A stretch of 47,663 nucleotides of DNA from a bacterium (GTDB lineage Bacteria; Patescibacteriota; Minisyncoccia; 1-14-0-10-42-19), in assembly GCA_030690215.1 (NCBI GenBank), contig JAUYHD010000032.1:1-47663 (forward strand). The letters run 5' to 3'. Position numbers and translations under genes: made by a program. This document shows positions 16,543 through 24,919 of this stretch, piece after piece. The stretch's first letter is position 1. Each line of letters opens with the position of its first letter. The notes under the pieces were generated by a model, which searched no databases, was not told the DNA's origin, and was given only the letters and a program-made list of their open reading frames with translations.

Positions 16543-17100
16543 CTAATTCCTCATGTATTCTTCAGAAAATTCGGCATTTGTATAGAAGCCCTGTATATCA
16601 TCATGTTCGTCCAGTTCATCAAATAAGCGCATGAGCTTATGTTCATCTTCTTCCCCTACCATAAGGGGCGTGTTCGGCTCCCATCCTTTCTCTGTTTTTA
16701 CAAAAAGAAATTGCGCGGCTCCTTTGCCCGCAAGCTTGCCATCATGTTTTGAAAGCATGTGCTTTATCTCGCTTGTGGTGCGGTTTGAATTGTCCGTGAT
16801 TGCCGAAAGAAGGATCGCTGCCCCGCCGGGCCCGTATGCCTCAAAAAGCATTTCTTCTAATTGTTCTTTATCTTTTCCTCCCGCCTTTTTTATAATGCGT
16901 TCTATATTGTCAGAAGGCATATTTGCTTCTTTTGCCTTCTGTATTGCAACGCGAAGCGCGGGGTTTGTATTTGCGTCCGGTCCTTTGTGGCGGACCGCAA
17001 CAAGTATCATACGGGCTATTTTCCCGTATGCTTTGCTTTTGTGCGCGTCGCTTGCCGCTTTTTTATGTTTTATTTGAGACCACTTAGAATGTCCGCTCAT
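16543..17100 (-). CDS. yebC: YebC/TACO1 family protein (short form)
   Basis: 'MSGHSKWSQIKHKKAASDAHK' at the start and 'EAYGPGGAAILLSAITDNSNRT' are diagnostic. The protein has 185 residues, shorter than the usual ~240; domain 2/3 is trimmed, as is frequent in Patescibacteria. Family members act as translation factors for polyproline stretches or as regulators. It overlaps the upstream PH-domain gene by 17 bases. Confidence 0.93.
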   Translation of the reverse strand: MSGHSKWSQIKHKKAASDAHKSKAYGKIARMILVAVRHKGPDANTNPALRVAIQKAKEANMPSDNIERIIKKAGGKDKEQLEEMLFEAYGPGGAAILLSAITDNSNRTTSEIKHMLSKHDGKLAGKGAAQFLFVKTEKGWEPNTPLMVGEEDEHKLMRLFDELDEHDDIQGFYTNAEFSEEYMRN

Positions 17101-17590
17101 GATTACGCGCCATTCGAATACGAATAATGCTGTCTTTCATGTCTTTTATATGCGGGAATTCATTCCCCGTGAATGTTTTTTCTCCCGCGGTGTGGATTTC
17201 TATTGTTCCATATCCGAGAAAAAGCGAAATAAAATTTGGATTATGAGTAGTGACGTCTTGTATACGGTCTATTAAAAATTCCGATACTTCACGATGAAAG
17301 ACTCCTCTATGTTCAATAGTGATGATGCGTTTTGTGGTGATTATCCATATATCAAGATAGTAATCCATCCACATGCCAAACGCGATGTTTGCCACAAAAA
17401 GAATATACAGAGAGAACAGATACACAATAAGGGGCGTGAATGTATCGGGGAAAGAGAAAAAAGGAATCACGAACAGTCCTATAAGAGGAACAAGCAAGAG
17501 AACAATAATCATCGTCATTTTTTGCGCGATGACAATCCAGTGGCGATGGACGGATTGGACGATGTTTTCTCCGGGATGAAGCGCTATCAT
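17084..17590 (-). CDS. Membrane protein with bacterial PH (bPH2, YdbS-like) domain
   Basis: The ORF opens at 17860, but the upstream 90 residues overlap ruvB and a small gene in other frames. The ATG at 17590 ('MIALHPGENIVQSVHRHW') gives 168 residues. Two transmembrane segments (about 18-40 and 48-68) are followed by 'WIITTKRIITIEHRGVFHREVSEFLIDRIQDV', the typical bPH2 beta-sheet core. Function in the family is largely unknown (membrane stress or secretion roles proposed). Starts and stops overlap neighbours, suggesting one operon from ruvB to ruvC. Confidence 0.85.
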   Translation of the reverse strand: MIALHPGENIVQSVHRHWIVIAQKMTMIIVLLLVPLIGLFVIPFFSFPDTFTPLIVYLFSLYILFVANIAFGMWMDYYLDIWIITTKRIITIEHRGVFHREVSEFLIDRIQDVTTHNPNFISLFLGYGTIEIHTAGEKTFTGNEFPHIKDMKDSIIRIRMARNHERTF

Positions 17591-17802
17591 AGAAAAGAAG
17601 AAAAAATTATATGCCACGGTACACGAAAGAACGCAATGGTGGATATAATCATGAGAAGCGTAATAATAATCCCAAACAGAACAGTAATTGATTGTTTGTG
17701 TTCTTGTTGGAATGAATATTCTTTTTTGTAGTGGAAAAGAACCCCCACAAAAGCGGATACGCCTATTAAAAGAAGAATATGGATGGCAATGGCTATATTC
17801 AT
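17587..17802 (-). CDS. Small two-helix membrane protein
   Basis: The start at 17802 overlaps the ruvB stop as ATGA, which implies translational coupling; the track's earlier start lies inside ruvB. The 71-residue product has two hydrophobic helices (about 3-22 and 37-60) joined by a charged loop. It overlaps the PH-domain gene by 4 bases. This pattern (VirB3/Pilin-adjacent 'DUF5652-like' small proteins) is common in these genomes, but I do not recognise a specific family. Confidence 0.7.
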   Translation of the reverse strand: MNIAIAIHILLLIGVSAFVGVLFHYKKEYSFQQEHKQSITVLFGIIITLLMIISTIAFFRVPWHIIFSSFL

Positions 17803-18806
17803 AAAAGTGTTTTTTGGGGCGGATTTTTTTTGAGATGATTCCATGCCGCTTCTGTCGCAAGCCGTCCTCGAGGCGTACGTTCTATAAAACCAAGACGCAG
17901 TAAATATGGTTCATATACTTCTTCTATGGTTGCAGCCTCCTCAGACGTTGCTGCCGCGAGGGTTTGCACCCCAACCGGTCCCCCGCCGAATTTTTCTATG
18001 AGGATTGCAAGTACTCGTCTGTCGGAATCTTCTAGCCCTTTTTCGTCAACCCCCAGCATGCGGAGCGTGTTTTCCGTCACTTCTTTGGTTATGCGCGTGT
18101 ATCCATGAACTTGCGCATAATCGCGGCATCGTTTTAAAAGTCGGTTTGCGACGCGCGGAGTTGCCCGCGAGCGTTTTGCGATAGCGAAAGATGCTTGGGC
18201 GTCAAGCGGAATATTGAGAATGCGTGATGAGCGCTGTATGATTTTTTGGATTTCATCTTCCGTATAATACTGAAGGCGGAACGTGCCTCCTGAAAAGCGT
18301 GAACGCAAAGGAGACGACAAAAGCGAAACGCGTGTTGTCGCGGCAATTAATGTAAATGGAGGAAGCTCAAGCTGGATTGAACGCGCGCCCGGTCCTTTTC
18401 CGATAATAATGTCAATGGTTCTATTTTCAAGCGCGGGGTATAATACCTCTTCTATTGCTTTGTTAAGCCGATGGATTTCGTCAATAAAAAGAATATCGTT
18501 TGGAGAAAGGTTGGTGAGAAGAGACGCTAAATCTCCCACGCGTTCTATCGCGGGGCCTGACGTTGTTTTTATTTGAGTATTCATTTCGCGGGCAACGAGA
18601 TACGCAAGCGTAGTTTTGCCGAGTCCCGGCGGTCCATGGAAAAATAAATGTTCTACGGGTTCGTTTCGTTCGCGCGCCGCTTTAATGAGAAGCGTGATAT
18701 TTTCTTTGATCGCGTCTTGCCCGATATATTCTTTCCATATATTCGGTCGTAATGCCGAATCGGTGAAATGATCTTCTTGTGGTTGGTCCGGTTTGTGTAA
18801 GGTCAT
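17799..18806 (-). CDS. ruvB: Holliday junction branch-migration helicase RuvB
   Basis: This 335-residue AAA+ protein has Walker A 'GPPGLGKTTLA', Walker B 'LFIDEIHRLN', sensor 'AATTRVSLLSSPLRSRF' and the C-terminal winged helix with 'GPVGVQTLAAATSEE'. It drives branch migration with RuvA. ruvA is not in the window, although ruvC is four genes downstream. Confidence 0.97.
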   Translation of the reverse strand: MTLHKPDQPQEDHFTDSALRPNIWKEYIGQDAIKENITLLIKAARERNEPVEHLFFHGPPGLGKTTLAYLVAREMNTQIKTTSGPAIERVGDLASLLTNLSPNDILFIDEIHRLNKAIEEVLYPALENRTIDIIIGKGPGARSIQLELPPFTLIAATTRVSLLSSPLRSRFSGGTFRLQYYTEDEIQKIIQRSSRILNIPLDAQASFAIAKRSRATPRVANRLLKRCRDYAQVHGYTRITKEVTENTLRMLGVDEKGLEDSDRRVLAILIEKFGGGPVGVQTLAAATSEEAATIEEVYEPYLLRLGFIERTPRGRLATEAAWNHLKKNPPQKTLL

Positions 18807-18838
18807 ACTATGGGTATCGTATAAAATTTTTTTGGTAT

Positions 18839-19002
18839 TTTAGCCAAACGGGGTTGACCCCGTTAGGCAAAATCGAATCGTCTTCCTCGCTGTATCTACC
18901 AGCAAATTTCGACAATATGCTCAACGGACCGCTGTTTCTTTAACCACATACAGTATCCGTCAGACGTAGATACAGCTTTCGATTTAGCCAAACGGGGTTG
19001 AC
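18839..19002. repeat. Imperfect ~115-bp palindrome flanked by 20-bp direct repeats
   Basis: The 20-mer TTTAGCCAAACGGGGTTGAC occurs at 18839-18858 and 18983-19002. Between them lie nested arms AAATCGAA/TTCGATTT, GCTGTATCTAC/GTAGATACAGC and ACGGA/TCCGT. The left copy also folds on itself (AACGGGG-ttga-CCCCGTT). The right copy supplies the -35 box of the RNA promoter. No ORF is supported. Confidence 0.7.
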
Positions 19003-19026
19003 AAAGCAAGGTTTTTTTGCTAGAAT
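18998..19026 (+). promoter_or_regulatory. Strong sigma-70-like promoter for the candidate RNA
   Basis: TTGACA (18998-19003) and TAGAAT (19021-19026) are separated by exactly 17 bases, the best consensus match I noticed in the window. No ORF starts downstream on this strand. Confidence 0.8.
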
Positions 19027-19032
19027 AACCAC

Positions 19033-19192
19033 GATTTATTCTGCTGAAAGAACCCCATATCCTCTAGGCAATTGTATAACTTTGTTTTGGGTATTGCACG
19101 AAGGGCATTGTGGCTCCGGCTGTGGTGTTTCTCTGTGTGTATCCTCTTACTCGCCTTGTGCGGGTATTGCCTAGAGAGTACGGGGTTTTTTA
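19033..19192 (+). ncRNA. Candidate structured small RNA, possibly 6S RNA
   Basis: A transcript from the TTGACA/TAGAAT promoter would run about 160 nt to TTTTTTATT. Its ends pair in a long helix: AACCCCATATCCTCTAGGCA (19051-) with the strand ending GGGGTT (19166-19187), 18 of 22 positions pairing. Inside lie a purine/T-rich bubble and a second helix (GCAC...AAGG with CCTT...GTGC) capped by a GC-rich loop. One long closing stem, a central bubble and an apical stem, with an own promoter and terminator, is the plan of 6S RNA, which binds RNA polymerase. Sequence alone does not prove the class. It lies between ruvB and pilB, opposite to both. Confidence 0.6.
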
Positions 19193-19217
19193 TTACTCTT
19201 GGGCGCAGCGCAGTTGT

Positions 19218-20897
19218 TCATTTTGCTCCTGCTGCTCGCTCTACTTCTTCAAGGGATGTAATTCCTTCTATTACTTTTAACATACCATCTTGGAAAAGAT
19301 TTGGAATGCGTTGCCGTTTCATCTCGTCTCGTAATTTTGCATGCGATGGCGATTCTAAAATGAGCCGTTCTACTTCGTCGTCAATCAATAAAATTTCAAA
19401 AATACCGATACGGCCCTTATAACCCGTATCATTGCACTCATTACATCCCTGCGGGTGGTACAAAGAAAATGACGATATATCCGGACGCGCCATTCCTTTC
19501 GGGAGTGTTTCAATCGCATGGGTTATTTTTGCTTTTTCTTCCGGGGTTGGCGCATCCTTTTTTTTGCACGCCTCGCAGAGCTTTCGTATAAGGCGTTGCG
19601 CCATGGACATGTTGACCGCCGGCGCGATAATGGAGGGGCGAACGCCAAGGTCAATTAAGCGAGGGATTGTTCCTGCGGCATCGTTTGTATGCAGGGTTGA
19701 GAATACTTGATGACCTGTCAATGCCGCGTGCATTGCGGTATTTGCCGTTTCCAGGTCTCGTATTTCTCCGACGAGGATAACGTCGGGGTCTTGGCGCAGG
19801 ATGGAACGAAGTCCCGTTGCAAAGCTATACCCTTTTGAGGCATCAACCTGTGTTTGATTAATGCCGATTACATGATACTCAATAGGATCTTCAATTGTTA
19901 TTACTTTTACGTCGGGTGTGTATACTTTTTTAATGAATGCATAGAGCGTTGTTGTTTTCCCGGATCCGGTAGGTCCCGTGGTAAGAATCATGCCGTTCGG
20001 TTTTTTGAGCTGGTCTTCTACGATTATTTGAAGGTCTGGCCTCATCCCGAGATTAGCAACTTCAATAGAAATCGTTTGCGGGTCAAGAATACGCATAACG
20101 ATTGATTCGCCGTATGCGCCCGGGAGAATTGATGTACGCACCTCAATATCCCTTCGTTCTTCGGGGCGGATGGTAAAACGTCCATCTTGCGGTTTTTGGT
20201 GAATGTTCAGTTTTAATTCAGAAACCAGCTTGACTCGGGAAAGAAGCAGTTTATAGACCGGGAACGGAAGCATAACAACGTCTTGGAGCATGCCATCAAG
20301 GCGCAGACGCAGACGCGCTTCTTTTTCTTGCGGTTCTACGTGGATATCGGATGCGCCGAGTTTAAGGGCGCTTGCGACTACCGCTTCTAAAATTTCAGAA
20401 ACTTTCCGCTGTTGGGTCGTATGAGTCATCGGATCAAGCGTGTCCCGAAGCGTTTTGATGTTTTCTATTTTTTCAGAAAACTCCTGCAGTCGTTCTACCG
20501 AAATATCAATAAACCCGCGTTTTGTTTCCAAAAATTCAGGAACTTCTTTGTAGCGCGACCATGCGCGTCCTAAGCTGTGTTCAGACGACAAAAAAAGCTC
20601 ATAGGAATACCCCATGTCTTTCAGCGTTGAGAGCACTTCTTTCGTTCCGTCCAAATTCGGACTTTTAATTGCGATGCGAAGCTTTTTCCCTATTTTTTGG
20701 AAAATAGCCATTTGTCCTCGACGCGCGTCTTTCTCTTTGAGTATCTGAAGTCCGTCGAGGTCTATGGTGATGCCGGAGAGATCGATATATGAGAGATCGT
20801 ATTTTCGTGCGAGGATTCGTGTCAGGTCCTCGGCTTCTCTTGTGCGAAACTCTTGTAATCGTTTCTCCTGTTCTTCTTGCAAGTCAAAGCCCGCCAT
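19218..20897 (-). CDS. pilB: Type IV pilus assembly ATPase PilB/GspE
   Basis: The ATG at 20897 ('MAGFDLQEEQEK') overlaps the upstream stop as TAATG and gives 559 residues; the longer track ORF is not needed. An N-terminal MshEN-like domain is followed by the ATPase core: Walker A 'GPTGSGKTTTLYAF', Asp box 'TIEDPIEYH', Walker B 'ILVGEIRD' and His box 'TGHQVFSTLHTND'. A tetracysteine zinc site is present ('CEAC' ... 'CNEC'). It powers pilus extension, which in these bacteria is linked to attachment and DNA uptake, so it is functionally relevant to the disrupted comM. Confidence 0.95.
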   Translation of the reverse strand: MAGFDLQEEQEKRLQEFRTREAEDLTRILARKYDLSYIDLSGITIDLDGLQILKEKDARRGQMAIFQKIGKKLRIAIKSPNLDGTKEVLSTLKDMGYSYELFLSSEHSLGRAWSRYKEVPEFLETKRGFIDISVERLQEFSEKIENIKTLRDTLDPMTHTTQQRKVSEILEAVVASALKLGASDIHVEPQEKEARLRLRLDGMLQDVVMLPFPVYKLLLSRVKLVSELKLNIHQKPQDGRFTIRPEERRDIEVRTSILPGAYGESIVMRILDPQTISIEVANLGMRPDLQIIVEDQLKKPNGMILTTGPTGSGKTTTLYAFIKKVYTPDVKVITIEDPIEYHVIGINQTQVDASKGYSFATGLRSILRQDPDVILVGEIRDLETANTAMHAALTGHQVFSTLHTNDAAGTIPRLIDLGVRPSIIAPAVNMSMAQRLIRKLCEACKKKDAPTPEEKAKITHAIETLPKGMARPDISSFSLYHPQGCNECNDTGYKGRIGIFEILLIDDEVERLILESPSHAKLRDEMKRQRIPNLFQDGMLKVIEGITSLEEVERAAGAK

Positions 20898-21994
20898 TAC
20901 ATAATTGTATCGTATTTCGCTTCTTTCAACAATTCGCGAATTTTTAATTCCGCGTGAGTGAATGAAGAAAATTGCTCGCCCCGGCATATGGGGCCCCCGC
21001 ATGAAAACGAATCAGTTTCTGCGCAGTGCGTTATAAACGCTTTGTTTTTGCTTTTTATGATGCAGGAAACATACGGGTTCCCCTCCCACAACAGAAATGA
21101 AGTTTCAACCAGAGGTACTATGCGTTCTATATATTCAAGCACATCTTTTACGGCGGGTTCTTTTTTGTCGCTTTGTATGCCGCTTTTTTGAAAATCTTTT
21201 TGCGTGAGGAATGTCCATGATGAATGTGTTGCCTCGTCAACCTGTGTGCGCGCGAGCGCGCGTCCTAAAATTTGGGCGTAGGAAAGGGTCCGCTGTTCCC
21301 CGTGTTCTCTAGTTTCGAGAGAGGCGAGCGATTCTGTGTTCGCCCCCCGCTTGAGAAGTTCGCCTGCCAAATGAAATGAACCCGCGCTTGTTTTGATGCG
21401 GAAATTATCCGTTTCACATATGAGCGAAAGATATAAAAGCGTTGCCCATTGCGTTTCTTCTTCGGGACGAAATACCGTTAATTCTGAAATGGTATATATT
21501 TTTTCTGCCATTGTTGTTTCGTTTTCAAGCAAAAACACCATCCTTTCTTTTGAAGGAAGAGATACGTGTCTCATAACTTCATTGCGAAACGAATCCTCGT
21601 ACGGGAAGAAAAAAAACGCAACGTCTACTTGGGGCAGCTCTTTTTTTACAAGAACTTCCGCGGGCTCCATGACTTCTTTCGGGGTAATGATAAAAAGCGC
21701 TTCATCTCCTTTTTCTTCGTATTGTACTTCCTTTGTTTTTTCTCTTGGGATGGAGATAATTATTTTTGACGGGATTGGCGATTTGTGCGCGGGGGGAAGA
21801 AAAGAGCCCAACTCTTCTATGTGGGTTTGGGAGAGCGGTGGGAGCGTTATTGTTTTTGATTCTTTCACTTCAAGCGAAAAACGAAGTGCTTCGCGGGCAT
21901 ATAGAATTGCGCGCCCCGCTTGCGGACGGCTTGCAACCAAAAACCGCTGGTGCGTTTCTATAAGAGAATGAATTGCTGGAGCAGGTTCGTTCAT
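20897..21994 (-). CDS. Degenerate DHH/DHHA1 (NrnA-like) protein
   Basis: The C-terminal half resembles NrnA-type phosphoesterases: 'LICETDNFRIKTSAGSFHLAGELLKRGAN' aligns in pattern with the conserved T-D-T-G-x-F-R region, followed by a DHHA1-like segment. The N-terminal half lacks the D-x-D and D-H-H metal motifs, so catalysis is doubtful. The 365-residue protein is translationally coupled to pilB. It could be a scaffold or nucleotide-sensing subunit of the pilus operon; this is inference. Confidence 0.55.
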   Translation of the reverse strand: MNEPAPAIHSLIETHQRFLVASRPQAGRAILYAREALRFSLEVKESKTITLPPLSQTHIEELGSFLPPAHKSPIPSKIIISIPREKTKEVQYEEKGDEALFIITPKEVMEPAEVLVKKELPQVDVAFFFFPYEDSFRNEVMRHVSLPSKERMVFLLENETTMAEKIYTISELTVFRPEEETQWATLLYLSLICETDNFRIKTSAGSFHLAGELLKRGANTESLASLETREHGEQRTLSYAQILGRALARTQVDEATHSSWTFLTQKDFQKSGIQSDKKEPAVKDVLEYIERIVPLVETSFLLWEGNPYVSCIIKSKNKAFITHCAETDSFSCGGPICRGEQFSSFTHAELKIRELLKEAKYDTIM

Positions 21995-22204
21995 ACAATA
22001 TATGCCTTATATATATAGGAATGATCTCTTTTTTTCAAGCAGGAAAACTCTTTTGTTGGCGATATGGAGTTCATGGGCGTTGCCTTATAGCTGGGTGACG
22101 TACGGCTGCTCCAGCAAAAGGTGCGTGATGCAGCGCATATTTTGGCGTGAATACGTGTTTGAGAAGTTCCATTTTTATGCGCAGTGCTGTATGATAAAAG
22201 TCAT

Positions 22205-22561
22205 ATGAATGAATTCAGCAATTTTCGTCAAAAATTAGAAGAAGAAAAAACGCGCCTTGAGGGCGAGCTTTCAAAAATAGCGCGTCCAAACCCGCAGGTA
22301 AAAGGAGATTGGGAGGTGTCATCCCCCGATATGAATCCCATGATTTCCGATTCAAATGAAATGGCGGATACCTTTGAGGAAATGGATAACATGGTAGGCA
22401 TTGAATACCAACTTGAGGAGCGTCTCAAAGAAGTTGTATTGGCTCTTGAGCGGATGGAGAAGGGAACATACGGGGTATGCGAGAAAGGAGGTGAACGCAT
22501 GGACCCGAAGCGCCTGGAGGCAAATCCCGCAGCGAGAACATGCATTGAACATTCTGCATGA
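22205..22561 (+). CDS. TraR/DksA-type zinc-finger-like protein
   Basis: The ATG at 22205 lies 9 bases after a TATGAT -10 box, so the mRNA is nearly leaderless; 118 residues. A helical hairpin (about 1-75) is followed by 'GTYGVCEKGGERMDPKRLEA' and 'NPAARTCIEH', the DksA/TraR finger. The second Cys of the first CxxC is Gly and the last ligand is His, so the zinc site is incomplete. Relatives bind the RNA polymerase secondary channel. Confidence 0.85.
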   Translation: MNEFSNFRQKLEEEKTRLEGELSKIARPNPQVKGDWEVSSPDMNPMISDSNEMADTFEEMDNMVGIEYQLEERLKEVVLALERMEKGTYGVCEKGGERMDPKRLEANPAARTCIEHSA

Positions 22562-22596
22562 AAGGCACCAAACCCCAGGACAAGAGCTCGCGTATT

Positions 22597-24264
22597 TTAT
22601 CCAAAGAGCTCAGCTCGCCGCTCAAAGAGAGCGGTATCTTTTTTCTTAAGCGAATTGAGAGTTGCTTTTGAGACGCCCTGCGCAATCATCTTTCCTATAT
22701 ATTTGCCGGTCGTGAAATGAGGAAGGATGACATAATGGGCGCCTAAACGATATAGTGTTTCTGCCTCAAAGTCGGTGCGTGCCCGGACGATTATCATGCC
22801 GCGCTCCTTTGTATGCTTGAAATATTGCAGCAGCGCTATATTGTCCTCAAAATCAGGATTGGTTGATATAACGACATTCGCTTTTTTTATCCCCGCCTCA
22901 TCCAGCACGAGCGTGTCCCGCATATCCCCAAATATGCAGGCAATGTTATTTTTGCGCAGGCCCTGTATTATTTCCGGGTCAAAATCTATCACCAAAAAAT
23001 TATTTTTAGGAAGTTCGGTTGCCACACTCTTTCCGGTTCGGTGAAATCCGATGAGAATGACCGGTTTTTGTTCTATGTTTGGGAGCGCTTCTTGTGTCGG
23101 GTGCAAACGTTCAAACACGCGGAGGCGCGTGCCGAATATCTTAAAGATCCGTTCCGAATGGATCATGAGATAGGACGAGAGTGTTATTGTAATGATGCCG
23201 ACCGCGGTAATGATGGCAACAGTCTCTTCGGTGATATGCCCGGTTTTCAGTCCGAGTGCCGCGAGAATGAGGCTAAATTCTGATATTTGCGCGACCGTAA
23301 CACCGGCAAAAAAACTTGTGCGCGCCCGATATCCCATGAGTCCCATAAGAACCATAACGATAAGAGGATTTCCTACGAGTACGAACAGAGATAGGAGAAT
23401 GATAGGCAATGCTAATCCGTCAAAGTTGGAAAGAGCGAGGGACGAACCGAGAATGACAAAAAAAATAAGAATAAAAAAATCCCGAAGTGATTTTATTCGG
23501 TGTGCTATCTGAAAATGTTCAGATGAGTTCGCAAGAGCAAGCCCCGCAAGAAACCCTCCTATTTCAATAGAAAGGCCGATTTTTGATACGATAGCGACGA
23601 TCAAAAATACCCACGCAAGACTTGCGATAAAAAGCAATTCCTGGGAATGAGCGATGATATCAAATATCTTCGGCATCACTTTTCTTCCGAGCCAGAGCAT
23701 CAAAAGGAAAAGTCCTATGCCTTGCGCGAGGGTAAGAAGGAGCAATCCAATCCTAAATACCCCGTCCTGGTGGACCCCCGCAAGCGCTATCAAGACGAGG
23801 ATTGCCACAAAGTCTTGTACGAGCAAAAACCCGATGCTTATTTTGCCGTAGAGGCTGTTGAGGTCTTTTTTGTCAGAAAGGATTTTGATGACAATAATAG
23901 TACTTGAAAATGTGAGAGCGATCGCAATATACAGCGAAGGCAAAAGCGCAAAGCCGAGAACGGCTGCAATCCCAAATCCGATGAGGGCTGTAAAAAGAAT
24001 TTGTCCTATACCTATGATAAGAGATGTTTTCCCGACCAGTCGGAGCGAGGTATAATTGATTTCAAGCCCGATCAAAAAAAGCAGAAACATAATTCCAAGG
24101 TCTGAAAAAAGTTGGAAAAAATCCTGATTTGTAACGTGGAAAAAGCCGAAATAGCCGATAACTGCTCCTGTCGCGAGATACGCAAGCACTAAGGGCTGGC
24201 GCAGAAGCGTTGCAAGAATGCCGAGCACGGCGACAACCACAATGACAATTGCAAGTTCAATCAT
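22597..24264 (-). CDS. Kef-type cation:proton antiporter with TrkA-N domain
   Basis: About twelve hydrophobic segments (residues 1-385) match the CPA2 Na+/H+ exchanger family, including 'FLIGLEINYTSLR' and 'GFLLVQDFVAILVL'. The C-terminal ~150 residues form a Rossmann RCK/TrkA-N domain ('PVILIGFHRTGKSV', 'FGDMRDTLVLDEAGI') that senses nucleotide or redox state. The 555-residue protein probably exports K+ or Na+ in exchange for protons. It is convergent with the TraR-like gene. Confidence 0.92.
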   Translation of the reverse strand: MIELAIVIVVVAVLGILATLLRQPLVLAYLATGAVIGYFGFFHVTNQDFFQLFSDLGIMFLLFLIGLEINYTSLRLVGKTSLIIGIGQILFTALIGFGIAAVLGFALLPSLYIAIALTFSSTIIVIKILSDKKDLNSLYGKISIGFLLVQDFVAILVLIALAGVHQDGVFRIGLLLLTLAQGIGLFLLMLWLGRKVMPKIFDIIAHSQELLFIASLAWVFLIVAIVSKIGLSIEIGGFLAGLALANSSEHFQIAHRIKSLRDFFILIFFVILGSSLALSNFDGLALPIILLSLFVLVGNPLIVMVLMGLMGYRARTSFFAGVTVAQISEFSLILAALGLKTGHITEETVAIITAVGIITITLSSYLMIHSERIFKIFGTRLRVFERLHPTQEALPNIEQKPVILIGFHRTGKSVATELPKNNFLVIDFDPEIIQGLRKNNIACIFGDMRDTLVLDEAGIKKANVVISTNPDFEDNIALLQYFKHTKERGMIIVRARTDFEAETLYRLGAHYVILPHFTTGKYIGKMIAQGVSKATLNSLKKKDTALFERRAELFG

Positions 24265-24365
24265 TAATTTAAGAATACCATAGATGCGCGCTGTGCTTGT
24301 CCCGAATATTCACAGGTGCATGTGTGTACCATAGAGAGATTCGCAGGTATAATAGAATGAATAGT

Positions 24366-24587
24366 ATGGCTACAAAAAAAACGTCTCATGAAGATATAAG
24401 AAACAATGTTGTTATTTGGCTTTCTATCGCGGGGTTTGTGTTAACCGTATTCGGATTTATATGGTTTGAATATCGTCCTATCGTTATCCGAAAGCAATGC
24501 TATGCAGGGGCGCGTCTTCCCAATTCCCCGACTTTTTTTGAGCCTCAATATAGGACGTGTCTTGCGCAAAATGGTCTTGAGATATAA
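24366..24587 (+). CDS. Small single-pass membrane protein
   Basis: A TATAAT box at 24348-24353 puts the transcription start near 24360, so the ATG at 24366 ('MATKKTSHEDIRNN') is the first usable start and the mRNA is nearly leaderless. The 73-residue product has one transmembrane helix (about 18-38) and a C-terminal part with two Cys ('KQCYAG', 'RTCLAQ') that could form a disulfide outside. No family recognised. Confidence 0.65.
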   Translation: MATKKTSHEDIRNNVVIWLSIAGFVLTVFGFIWFEYRPIVIRKQCYAGARLPNSPTFFEPQYRTCLAQNGLEI

Positions 24588-24612
24588 GTATTAGCACTAA
24601 ATTTTATCATAT

Positions 24613-24807
24613 ATGAAGGTACAAGGAGTAAATGCGATAACGATTGGCGTATGGGCGGTCATATTAGTCGGTCTTTTTTTTCTGTTCGGATTTGGGCCGA
24701 TTTTTTTCGGAGCAATGCTTGCGGTAGCACTCGTCTGGCGGTTTGTTGATAAAAAGAAAAAGGGAGAAGTGTCCAGCATATCCTCTTCTGCTCCCCCCGC
24801 CGTGTAA
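24613..24807 (+). CDS. Small two-helix membrane protein
   Basis: This 64-residue protein has two close hydrophobic stretches (about 9-28 and 30-43) and a basic then Ser/Pro-rich tail. It follows the previous small membrane gene by 25 bases and is followed by a terminator, so the two may form a unit. Function unknown. Confidence 0.6.
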   Translation: MKVQGVNAITIGVWAVILVGLFFLFGFGPIFFGAMLAVALVWRFVDKKKKGEVSSISSSAPPAV

Positions 24808-24830
24808 CTCTGGTGTGTGGAGCGACATAC

Positions 24831-24866
24831 AGACCCTCCTCGCTCATGTGAGGGGTCTTTGTTGTT
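24831..24866 (+). terminator. Terminator before comM
   Basis: AGACCCTC and GAGGGGTCT form a stem with one bulge, followed by TTGTTGTT. Confidence 0.65.
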
Positions 24867-24905
24867 CCTAAGGAAAAAATCTGATACACTACACCCATTA
24901 TTGTG

Positions 24906-24911
24906 TATAAT
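24906..24911 (+). promoter_or_regulatory. comM -10 box, leaderless start
   Basis: A perfect TATAAT ends 8 bases before the comM ATG, so the transcript would begin within a base or two of the start codon. A weak -35 (TGATAC) lies 18 bases upstream. Confidence 0.55.
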
Positions 24912-24919
24912 TTTTTGAT

